Shown in pieces: positions 1 through 6,627 of a stretch of 13,577 bases of DNA (position 1 is its first letter; the number at the start of each line of letters is the position of its first letter). The position numbers were made by a program, and so were the translations under genes. The stretch covers positions 1 through 13,577 of the forward strand of contig JAZDGX010000061.1 of assembly GCA_043806645.1 (NCBI GenBank), written 5' to 3'. Source of the DNA: JAZDGX01 sp043806645. Lineage in GTDB: Bacteria; Eisenbacteria; RBG-16-71-46; CAIMUX01; WJJG01. The notes under the pieces are model-generated. The model saw only the letters and a program-made list of their open reading frames with translations, did no database searches and had not been told where the DNA came from.

Positions 1-149
1 ACCTTCGCGTGACACAGATCGGGGCTCATCTCCACCCGCATGACCGTGATCCAGCCCAGGCGCGGATCGTCCATTTGATGCTGCAGGATATCGCTCAGCT
101 CATCGCGGATCTGCGATGCAACGCGTTCCCTGCGCAATGGCACTGCCAC
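1..149 (-). CDS. rbfA: Ribosome-binding factor A, N-terminal part (cut by window edge)
   Basis: RbfA is a small KH-like protein that binds the immature 30S subunit and assists 16S rRNA 5'-end maturation. Only the first 49 codons are inside the window; the gene continues beyond base 1. I chose a GTG start at 149-147 because a full AGGAGG ribosome-binding site lies at 157-162, 7 nt upstream. The translation begins (M)AVPLRRERVASQIRDEL and continues through an ILQHQMDDPRLGWITV-like stretch, the typical RbfA N-terminus (basic start, amphipathic helix, then DPR..-(I/V)TV). The gene follows the DUF503 gene by 65 nt and sits at the end of the nusA-infB cluster, its usual place. The identification rests on about 49 residues plus context. 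Confidence 0.9.
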   Translation of the reverse strand, partial: MAVPLRRERVASQIRDELSDILQHQMDDPRLGWITVMRVEMSPDLCHAK

Positions 150-156
150 GTTCCAA

Positions 157-162
157 CCTCCT
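157..162 (-). promoter_or_regulatory. Strong ribosome-binding site of rbfA
   Basis: The minus strand reads AGGAGG here, followed by a 7-nt spacer and the GTG codon at 149-147. This near-perfect Shine-Dalgarno sequence decides the non-ATG start of rbfA. Confidence 0.8.
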
Positions 163-214
163 GCCGGCGGGCGTTCCGCTCTCCGGGACCGGCCTGCCCC
201 CGACGGCCGCCGCG

Positions 215-706
215 CTACGGCTCTCCCGCCTGTCCGTCTTCCGGAGGCGCCTCGTCGTCGTCCTCGCGCGTCGGCCGCTCCCACGCGCCGTAGACTTCGT
301 CGCCCTCTTGCGTCTCGTACCAGGCCGTTTCACGATCCGCCGGGCCGTCGGACCCCGCGTCCGCCGTCCCGTCCGTTTCGCCCGCGGAGCGGATGAAGTC
401 CGCCCGCTCCGCGAGGTCGGTGAAGGCCAGGACGCGCCCTTCCCATGAGGTCAACTGGCAGCGGGAATTCTCCTCGACCAGGCGGCGGACCGCAGCCAGC
501 CCCGCGGCCAGAGCCGCGGGCCGCGTTCCGACCAGACACACCCCGAGGGTGGCGCGCTGCCAGAGCTCCTGTGTGTCGACCTCGGAGACCGCCGCATGAA
601 AACGGGCCCGCAGCCGCTCCTTCAGGCCCACCACGACGGAGCGCTTGGCCTTCAACGACCTTCCGCAGGGAATGAAGATCTCGAAGCGTGAAACGGCTAG
701 AAACAT
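215..706 (-). CDS. ylxP: DUF503 / YlxP-family protein with acidic C-terminal tail
   Basis: This is a 163-residue protein. Residues 1-95 match the small DUF503 (YlxP) family: an N-terminal strand MFLAVSRFEIFIP, then SLKAKRSVVVGLKERLRARF, then an AEVD-like segment (here SEVDTQELWQRATLG). The biochemical function of the family is not established. It is almost always encoded between infB and rbfA, as here, which suggests a link to translation initiation or ribosome assembly. The family is usually about 90-100 residues long. This copy adds about 65 residues (96-163) rich in D, E, G and P, which look disordered and are strongly acidic. The ATG at 706-704 lies 55 nt after the infB stop and has only a weak purine-rich stretch (CAGGG) upstream. 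It probably belongs to the same transcript as infB and rbfA. Confidence 0.85.
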   Translation of the reverse strand: MFLAVSRFEIFIPCGRSLKAKRSVVVGLKERLRARFHAAVSEVDTQELWQRATLGVCLVGTRPAALAAGLAAVRRLVEENSRCQLTSWEGRVLAFTDLAERADFIRSAGETDGTADAGSDGPADRETAWYETQEGDEVYGAWERPTREDDDEAPPEDGQAGEP

Positions 707-761
707 GGATTCGCGCCCTGCGCGAGCGGAGCGGGCCGGCCCGTGGATTCCGCGGCCGTCG

Positions 762-3315
762 CTAGCGGGCCTCGGCGCCTCCGCTTCCGGTGCGCGCGAC
801 CTCCTCGACCACGTAGGCCTCGATCAGATCGCCGACCTGGATGTCCTCGTTGCCCTCGAGCGAAATGCCGCACTCGAATCCGGCGGCGACCTCGCGAGCG
901 TCATCCTTGAAGCGTTTGAGCGAGATGATCTTGCCCGACCAGATCACGTCTTCGCCGCGGATCACGCGCGCCAGAGCCTGCCGCGTGATCGTGCCCGTCA
1001 CCACCGTACAGCCGGCGATCGTTCCGACCTTGCTGACCTTGAAGACCTCGCGCACTTCCGCCGTGCCGAGCACGCGCTCCTGCTTTTCCGGAGCCAGCAG
1101 CCCGGCCATGGCGCTCTTGATCTGATCGATCGCTTCGTAAATCACCTTGTAGAGCCGGATCTCCACTTCCTCGCTCTGGGCGAGTTGCGTCGCCTTCGGG
1201 TCGGGACGCACGTGGAAGCCGATAATGATGGCATCGGAGGCCGCGGCCAGCAGCACGTCCGACTCATTGATCTTGCCGACACCCGTATGCACGACCACGA
1301 CGTTGACCTGCTCGCTGGTCAGCTTCTCGAGCGAATCGCGCAGCACCTCCGCCGAGCCCTGCACATCGGCCTTGATGATCAGGCGCAGGTCGGCCCGCTG
1401 GCCTTCCTTGATGCGCACATGCAGATCATCGAGGCGGAAGCGGTTGGCGGCCAGCTTCATGCGGTGCGCGCGCGCGATCTGCGAGCGCTCGCCGGCGATC
1501 ACGCGGGCCATCGCCTCGGTCTTCACCGCCGCTATCGTGTCGCCGACCTGAGGCACATCCGACCAGCCGAGCACTTCCACCGGCGTCGACGGGCCGGCGC
1601 TCTCGACGCGCTCGCCCAGATCGTCGGCCATCGCGCGGACCTTCCCATAGCGCGTCCCGCAGATGAAGGAGTCCCCGATGCGTAAGGTCCCGTTCTGCAC
1701 CAGGACGGTCACGACGATGCCCCGACCGGGGTCCTTGCGCACTTCGATGACCGTGCCGCGCGCGGGCCGGTCGCTCTGGCCGCGCAGCTCCTGCATCTCC
1801 GCGACCAGCATGAGCATCGCCAGGAGCTTCTCGACGTTGGTGCCCTCGCGGGCCGAGATCTCGACGGCCACCGTGGAGCCGCCCCACTCCTCGACCAGCA
1901 GACCCTGTTCGGACAGTTCCTTCTTGATCCGTTCCGGATTCGCGGTGGGCAGGTCGCACTTGTTGATCGCGACGACGATCGGCTTGCGCGCGGCCCGCGC
2001 GTGGTTGATCGCTTCGATGGTCTGCTTGTTCACGCCGTCGTCGGCGGCGACGACCAGGATGACGAGATCGGTCACATCCGCGCCGCGCGCGCGCATGGCG
2101 GTGAAGGCCTCATGGCCGGGCGTGTCGAGAAAGGTCACGACCCCGCCGCTGGGCAGATGCACTTGATAGGCCCCGATGTGCTGGGTGATGCCGCCCGATT
2201 CGCGCGAGATGATGTCGGTCTTGCGGATGTAGTCGAGCAGCTTCGTCTTGCCGTGGTCGACGTGGCCCATCACGGTCACGACCACCGGACGCGGCCCCGT
2301 GGACCCTTCCTCGACTTCCTCCGCCTCCTCCTCGAGCATCTCCTCGCCGAATTCCTTCACGAAATCGACGGCGTAATCGAACTCATCGGCCACGGCTTCG
2401 ATGGCGTCGCGGTCGAGACGGCGATTCACGTTGGCAACGATGCCCAGTCGCAGGCAGGCGGCCACAACCTCGGCGGGCCGCGCGCCCAGCAGGGCGGCGA
2501 ACTCCGCCACCGTCAGGAACTCGCTCGCCTTGATCGTGTGGCTGTCCTCGACGACATCCGCGCCCGACTCGTCCTGGCGGCGCCGCCTGCGGCGGCGCGG
2601 CGATCCATCGATCGCGGCCATCGTGCGGCGGACGCTGTCCAGGACCTCCCGCTCGTCGACCTCGGGACGGCGGCGCTTCTTCTTGCGCCCCTTGCGGGCC
2701 CCGCGGGGATCCGCCGCGCCCGGGGCACCGGGGACCGCCGCGGCGGGGGGGGGCGAACCCGAATCCCGGACGCTGCCGGTCGGTCACCCCCCGGTCCCCT
2801 CCCGGTCCACGGCCGTGGGCGCCGCGCGGCGCGGGAGGATAGTAGGTGCGGCCGGGGGCCTTCGCCGCCGGGGTCAATTCGGGCGTCGTCGGGACGCCTC
2901 CGCCCCGCGGCAGCACCGGGCCGACGCGCCGGGCGGGCGGGGGCACCGCGGCGGATGCCGCCTTGGCTTTCACCAGTGTCTCGCTCAGTTCGGGCGCCTG
3001 GGGCAGACGGGGCAGCGTCCAGACCGCCGCAGCGGGTTCCGCGACGGGCGGACGGGCCGCAGGCCGGCGCGGGGGCGCGGGACGCGCCACCGGCTGGCTT
3101 TCCGCGGCGATGACCGCCGTCTGCTGGGCCGGCTCGCGCGAACCGAGGGCGCGCCCACCTCCGCTCAAACGCTGGCGGATTTCCTCAGCCACCTCGGCGC
3201 TGACCGCGGCCGCTTGGTTGGTGATCGACGGATCGATCTCCCGCACCACATCGAGCACGGCTTCGTTGGTGACGCGCAGCTCCCGGGCGAGCTGATAGAC
3301 ACGGGTTTTTCTCAA
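762..3315 (-). CDS. infB: Translation initiation factor IF-2, interrupted by one frameshift
   Basis: IF2 is the GTPase that places initiator fMet-tRNA on the 30S subunit and promotes subunit joining. The start is TTG at 3315-3313, preceded by AGGGGAAGG. The first frame encodes an IF2_N helical domain (RKTRVYQLARELRVTNEAV) and then a Pro/Ala/Gly/Arg-rich linker. The second frame reads without a stop from about 2783 to the stop at 762. It carries a basic KGRKKKRRR stretch, a second IF2_N-like domain (EFLTVAEFAALLGARPAEVV) and the GTPase domain: GHVDHGKT, GGITQHIG, DTPGHEAF and NKCD, near residues 350, 374, 397 and 451 of the restored protein. The C-terminal fMet-tRNA-binding domains follow. Removing one base from the G9 run at 2745-2753 joins the frames into about 850 residues, a normal IF2 length. 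Because IF2 is essential and all motifs are intact, a sequencing or assembly error is likelier than a dead gene. ATG 2621-2619 could serve a shorter isoform but has no clear ribosome-binding site. Confidence 0.9.
2745..2753 (-). other. Homopolymer frameshift site in infB
   Basis: Nine consecutive G on the plus strand (C9 in the mRNA sense) fall in the linker between the two IF2_N-like domains. Upstream the coding frame reads PGFGFAPP; downstream the IF2 frame reads AAAVPGAPGAADPRGARKG. Reducing the run to eight joins them exactly. The downstream frame has a TGA about 30 nt upstream of the run, so the shift must lie between about 2783 and the conserved second domain. This homopolymer is the best candidate. 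Either a miscounted homopolymer or real slippage would explain it. Confidence 0.75.
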
Positions 3316-3362
3316 GACCTTCCCCTTTTCACATCCAGTCCGATCCGCAGGATTCCGCAGGA

Positions 3363-4838
3363 CTAGCCCTGCTCCGGAACCTCCCGGCCCTGCTCTTCAG
3401 CGGGGGGGCTTTCCCCCGCGGAATCCGCGGCTTCATCGCTGTCGGGAGCGGCCGCATCGACCCCGGATTCACCGGGAGCCTCCACGGCCGCAGCGGACTC
3501 GCCCTCCGCGGATGCGGCGTCCGCCGGCGCGCCGGACTCGGCGGCCTTCTTGCGCGCCTCTTTCTCGGCGGCCTGCTGTCTCTCGGCGGACCATCGGTCG
3601 AGAATCGCGGCTCCCACCGTGACCAGCTTGCTGGCCGTCTTTTCCCCGATGCCGGGGATCTTCATCAACTCCTCGACGGGTGTCTCGAGGACGTCCTGCA
3701 GCGTTTCCTTGCCCGCTCGGATCAGGCGCTCCACCAACCGGGGACCCAGTTCCTTGGTCAAGGATTCGAGCTCGACCACGTCCCCTTCCCGGCGGCCCTC
3801 GAGCGAGGCATGCTGCGAATGACTGACCAGCTGGATCTCCAGCCCCGTCAGTTGGCTCGCCAGACGCACGTTCTGCGCGTTCTTGCCGATGGCGAGCGAG
3901 AGCTGGTCATCGGCCACAACGGCCCGCACGGTCTTGGGATCGCCCATGAAATTCACGCTCAAGACCCGCGCCGGGCTGAGCGCACGGCTGACGAATATCA
4001 GTGGATCGGCGCTCAGCGCCACGATGTCGATGCGCTCGCCTCCCAGGGCCTTGACGATGTTCTGCACGCGCGAACCCTTGACGCCCACGCAGGCGCCGAC
4101 GGGATCGACGCGGTCATCGTGGGAGACGACCGCGATCTTGGTGCGCGCGCCCGGCTCCCGCGCGATCCCCTTGATCTCGACGATGCCGTCATAGACCTCG
4201 GGCACTTCCTGCTCGAACAGCCTCTGCACGAACTCGGGGCGGGTGCGCGAAAAGATCACCTGCGGCCCGCGCGCGTTGGGGTCGACATTGACCAGCAGGG
4301 CCCGGATATGGTCGCCGATCTTGGGGCGGTCGCGGCGGATGTTCTCCTCGGCGGGAATGATCCCCTCGGCCCCTCCCAGGCGCAGGATGATGCTGCCGAA
4401 ATCGACCTGTTGCACGGTCCCGGTCAGCACCTGCCCCACCCTGCGAATGTACTCCTCATAGACGTTCTTGCGCTCCGCCTCGCGCACATGCTGCACCAGG
4501 GACTGTTTGACCGCCGAGATGGCATTGCGCCCGAACTCGATCACCGGCACCGAGACGGGCACGACGTCGCCTTCGCGGGCATCGGGATCGATGTGCCGCG
4601 CCTCTTCAAGATCGACTTCATAGGTCGGGTCGAAGGCGATCTTCGATACGCGCATGTGGACGATGATCTCGATCTCGCCGTTGCCCTGATCGACATTCAC
4701 CTCGACGTGCGCGGCTTTGCGGTATTTCTTCTGGGCGGCCGCCAGCAGGCTGCTTTCCAGGGTCTCCAGCAGGTACTCCGGCTCGACCCCTTTTTCCTTG
4801 GCGATGATCGTCAAGGCATCCAGTATCTGCGAGGTCAT
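3363..4838 (-). CDS. nusA: Transcription termination/antitermination factor NusA
   Basis: NusA binds RNA polymerase and nascent RNA and modulates pausing, termination and antitermination. I chose ATG 4838-4836 (491 residues) because it overlaps the rimP stop as ATGA and has GGGAG upstream; an in-frame start 21 codons earlier would lie inside rimP. Domains in order: an N-terminal RNAP-binding domain (1-125, TSQILDALTIIAKEKG start), an S1 domain (about 134-198, VGQVLTGTVQQVDFG), tandem KH domains (about 225-340, with DPVGACVGVKGSRVQNIV and DQLSLAIGKNAQNVRLASQL), then a helix-hairpin-helix region with IPGIGEKTASKLV near 394-406. From about 420 the tail is low-complexity, rich in A, E, D, S and G. 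The C-terminal region is unlike the paired acidic repeats of E. coli NusA. The gene sits between rimP and infB, the standard arrangement, with 47 nt before the infB start. Confidence 0.97.
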   Translation of the reverse strand: MTSQILDALTIIAKEKGVEPEYLLETLESSLLAAAQKKYRKAAHVEVNVDQGNGEIEIIVHMRVSKIAFDPTYEVDLEEARHIDPDAREGDVVPVSVPVIEFGRNAISAVKQSLVQHVREAERKNVYEEYIRRVGQVLTGTVQQVDFGSIILRLGGAEGIIPAEENIRRDRPKIGDHIRALLVNVDPNARGPQVIFSRTRPEFVQRLFEQEVPEVYDGIVEIKGIAREPGARTKIAVVSHDDRVDPVGACVGVKGSRVQNIVKALGGERIDIVALSADPLIFVSRALSPARVLSVNFMGDPKTVRAVVADDQLSLAIGKNAQNVRLASQLTGLEIQLVSHSQHASLEGRREGDVVELESLTKELGPRLVERLIRAGKETLQDVLETPVEELMKIPGIGEKTASKLVTVGAAILDRWSAERQQAAEKEARKKAAESGAPADAASAEGESAAAVEAPGESGVDAAAPDSDEAADSAGESPPAEEQGREVPEQG

Positions 4839-5401
4839 GGCTCCTGCTCCCTGCCTTTCTCGGTCGTGCACGCCGGCCGCGCCCGTGCGCGCGGTTTCCA
4901 TGGATCCAGATCGAGCCGGGCGCCGGCCAGATCCGCAGGCCCTATCTCGAGCACCTCGCCGCCGTCGAGACGCAGGCGGATGCGCTCGCCCTCCACCGCG
5001 TCGATCGAGCCGCTGAAGCGGCTGCGCCCCTCGCGCGCCGCGACAAGATCGACGGTGACCCGCTCCCCCGCAAAACGGCGGAAGTGTTCGAGCGTCGAGA
5101 TCGGACGGTCCATCCCGGGGGACGAAACCTCCAACGCATATCCCGACGCCAGATCGGGAAACCGCTCGAGTTCACGCGCGATCTGCCGGCTCAACTCCCC
5201 GCATTGGCCGACCGTGATTCCACCGGCCCGATCCACGAACAGCCGGAGCCGCACTTGTCGGCCACCCGGCAGAATCTGCACCTGCACCAGTTCGGCACCT
5301 GCCTCCCGGAGAAGTGGAGCAACAAGCGCCTCCAGTTGCTCTTTCGTGATAATGCTACGGCACCTGCGGCCCGTAGGCGACGGCCGCCATGCGACGGGCA
5401 T
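4835..5401 (-). CDS. rimP: Ribosome maturation factor RimP
   Basis: RimP binds the 30S subunit and is needed for its maturation. The conserved N-terminal domain is evident: EQLEALVAPLLREAGAELVQVQILPGGRQVRLRLFVD, then GGITVGQCGELSRQIARELE and the signature YALEVSSPGMDRPI. A C-terminal SH3-like domain follows (FSGSIDAVEGERIRLRLDGG). The stop overlaps the nusA start as ATGA. The start is uncertain. ATG 5401 gives 188 residues, TTG 5443 gives 202, and a GTG at 5416 lies between; none has a convincing ribosome-binding site. An ATT at 5353-5351, with AGGTG 7 nt upstream, would give 172 residues and place the start just before the family homology. I annotate the ATG by convention. This is the first gene of the nusA-infB cluster, downstream of a hairpin leader. 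Confidence 0.93.
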   Translation of the reverse strand: MPVAWRPSPTGRRCRSIITKEQLEALVAPLLREAGAELVQVQILPGGRQVRLRLFVDRAGGITVGQCGELSRQIARELERFPDLASGYALEVSSPGMDRPISTLEHFRRFAGERVTVDLVAAREGRSRFSGSIDAVEGERIRLRLDGGEVLEIGPADLAGARLDLDPWKPRARARPACTTEKGREQEP

Positions 5402-5448
5402 ACCCCGACAATCCACGGTCCGGGGCGAATCCCGCCGACACAAACTGA

Positions 5449-5465
5449 GCGGGCGAAACGCCCGC
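5449..5465 (-). promoter_or_regulatory. GC-rich hairpin upstream of rimP
   Basis: There is a perfect inverted repeat: GCGGGCG, a 3-nt loop (AAA on plus, TTT on minus), then CGCCCGC. In the minus-strand transcript it lies 67 nt after the QC-like gene stop and 48 nt before the annotated rimP ATG. No proper U-tract follows (TCAGTTTGTG), so a Rho-independent terminator is doubtful. A leader hairpin of the rimP-nusA transcript, or an mRNA end stabiliser for the upstream gene, is equally possible. Confidence 0.5.
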
Positions 5466-5477
5466 CCAAGTGATGGA

Positions 5478-5506
5478 GACTATCCCAGGTTCCCAAGAGG
5501 GGGCAA
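5478..5506 (-). promoter_or_regulatory. Weak sigma-70-like promoter candidate for rimP-nusA-infB
   Basis: The minus strand carries TTGCCC (5506-5501), then 16 nt, then GATAGT (5484-5479), with TAGTCT in an alternative 18-nt register. Both boxes match the consensus only partly (4 of 6 each). Transcription would begin just upstream of the hairpin at 5465-5449. It lies in the largest gap of the window (5402-5531), where a housekeeping operon would be expected to have its own promoter. This is weak evidence. Confidence 0.25.
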
Positions 5507-5531
5507 GCGCAATCCTGGTAAATGGCAACGA

Positions 5532-6584
5532 CTAGCGGAAGAACCCCCCGCCGATCAGCGCCTGGAGCACCCTTCCCGTCGCCCCGAGGTTGACGGCCGA
5601 GCAGTTCTCCGGCCGGTCGGCATGCGTGTGCCAATGGGGGTCCCGGAAATCGACGAGGCACAAAGCAGGCAAGCCAAACTGTATCAATGGGATGTGGTCA
5701 TCGATCAAGGCCGGCCCCCAGGATCCGTCATAGGCGTCCACCTGGACGTCCTGCGCGATCCCGTCCACCAGCATGGCCATCTCCGGAAACAGGTCCCGAG
5801 AGTTCTGTTCTAGATTCAGGACCATCGTCCGGCTGGCGACCATGTCGACGACCAGCCCCATCTCGGGAAAAGGCCCGGGAAAATGCTCGGCAAAATAGCG
5901 CGAACCGGCCAGATACTCATCGGGATGCGCCTCGCGGCCCAGGTCCTCCCCGTCGAAGAACGCGAGCAGGATCGGGATCGGAGGCGGATCCGCCTTGAAG
6001 CTCTCGGCCAGGGCGAGCAACAGCCCCGTCCCCGAGCCGCCGTCGTTGGCCCCCAGAATCGGTTCCTCGCGGCGGGCCGGATCGGGATCCCGATCGGCCC
6101 AGGGTCGCGTGTCCCAGTGGGCCCCAAAGAGGAGGCCCCCTTCGCGCAACGGCCCGAAGCGGGCGAGGATGTTGGTCAGTTCCACAGGCTCGGGAAGCCC
6201 GGGCGCCTGATGCCGAAAGGTCTGGAGCGTCACGCGCCCGCCTGCCCCTTCCAGGACCCGCCGGATGTAATCCCGGGCCTGCGCATGGCCGGGGGAGCCG
6301 GGGGCGCGGGGTCCCAGGGCGCACTGGGCCTCGAGGTGCTCCATGGCGCGCCGGCCCAGATCGTTGCCGCCCGGACTCTCGGTCGCGGGGACGCCTCCCC
6401 CCTCTCCGGCCTGGCCGATCCGGCCGGCCGGGCCGGCCTGGCCGATCTGGCCTGCCTGGCCCGCTTGGCCGAAGGGGGGCCCGGCCATCCAGCTCCACCA
6501 GGACAGCGCCAGGGCCAGCGCGATCACCCGCGCGCCTGTCGCTGGATATGGCCGGACGGTTTCTCGCATGTCGAATATCCCCAC
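5532..6584 (-). CDS. Exported M28-family zinc enzyme, glutaminyl-peptide cyclotransferase-like
   Basis: This 350-residue protein resembles the glutaminyl-cyclase branch of the M28 metallopeptidase fold. That enzyme converts N-terminal glutamine into pyroglutamate. Residues 18-34 (RVIALALALSWWSWMAG) are a signal peptide or membrane anchor; there is no lipobox cysteine. Residues 39-65 are nine G-X-X triplets. The catalytic domain starts near 75. Motifs: HWDTRPWADRDPDP (156-169), GANDGGSGTG (Asp181), FFDGEDLG (Glu213), LVVDMV (Asp247), DDHIPLIQFGLP (295-306) and HWHTHAD (His319). The DDHIP and WHT elements and the DTRPWADRDPDP loop are typical of bacterial and animal QC sequences. Asp181, Glu213 and His319 are the likely zinc ligands. 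An aminopeptidase activity cannot be excluded from sequence. The start is GTG 6584; ATG 6569 is an alternative with GGGG upstream. It follows sprA by 43 nt and is probably co-transcribed with it. Confidence 0.85.
   Translation of the reverse strand: MGIFDMRETVRPYPATGARVIALALALSWWSWMAGPPFGQAGQAGQIGQAGPAGRIGQAGEGGGVPATESPGGNDLGRRAMEHLEAQCALGPRAPGSPGHAQARDYIRRVLEGAGGRVTLQTFRHQAPGLPEPVELTNILARFGPLREGGLLFGAHWDTRPWADRDPDPARREEPILGANDGGSGTGLLLALAESFKADPPPIPILLAFFDGEDLGREAHPDEYLAGSRYFAEHFPGPFPEMGLVVDMVASRTMVLNLEQNSRDLFPEMAMLVDGIAQDVQVDAYDGSWGPALIDDHIPLIQFGLPALCLVDFRDPHWHTHADRPENCSAVNLGATGRVLQALIGGGFFR
6399..6479 (-). repeat. Short collagen-like G-X-X repeat in the QC-like gene
   Basis: After the signal segment, the M28/QC-like protein has successive triplets GQA, GQA, GQI, GQA, GPA, GRI, GQA, GEG, GGV. 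The DNA is a degenerate 9-bp GC-rich repeat. It looks like a flexible linker between the membrane or signal segment and the enzyme. It is too short to claim a collagen triple helix. Confidence 0.7.
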
Positions 6585-6627
6585 GGACTCGGCTTCCGGA
6601 CCCGCGTCCTCTGCCCCCTGGAAAGTC

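Noticed and set aside
645..1685. Plus-strand open frame opposite infB, with further ones at 2001-3113 and 2401-3366
   Set aside because: All are reverse readings of the IF2 gene with His/Asp/Leu/Ala or Arg/Pro-rich composition and no motif.
762..2621. Treating the C-terminal part of IF2 as a complete gene starting at ATG 2621
   Set aside because: The frame and its homology continue upstream of that ATG (KGRKKKRRRPEVDEREVLDSVRRT), no ribosome-binding site precedes it, and the missing N-terminus is found just upstream in another frame.
4839..4901. Longer nusA with 21 extra N-terminal codons
   Set aside because: The extension lies inside rimP, is not NusA-like, and the downstream ATG forms the ATGA overlap with an upstream GGGAG.
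5449..5465. Calling the hairpin a firm Rho-independent terminator
   Set aside because: The stem is GC-rich, but the following bases (TCAGTTTGTG) do not form a T-tract on the minus strand, and the plus strand has none either.
3810..5813. Open frame of 667 codons on the plus strand across nusA, rimP and the QC-like gene
   Set aside because: It crosses three well-supported opposite-strand genes and the intergenic gap, its composition changes abruptly, and it has no family resemblance.
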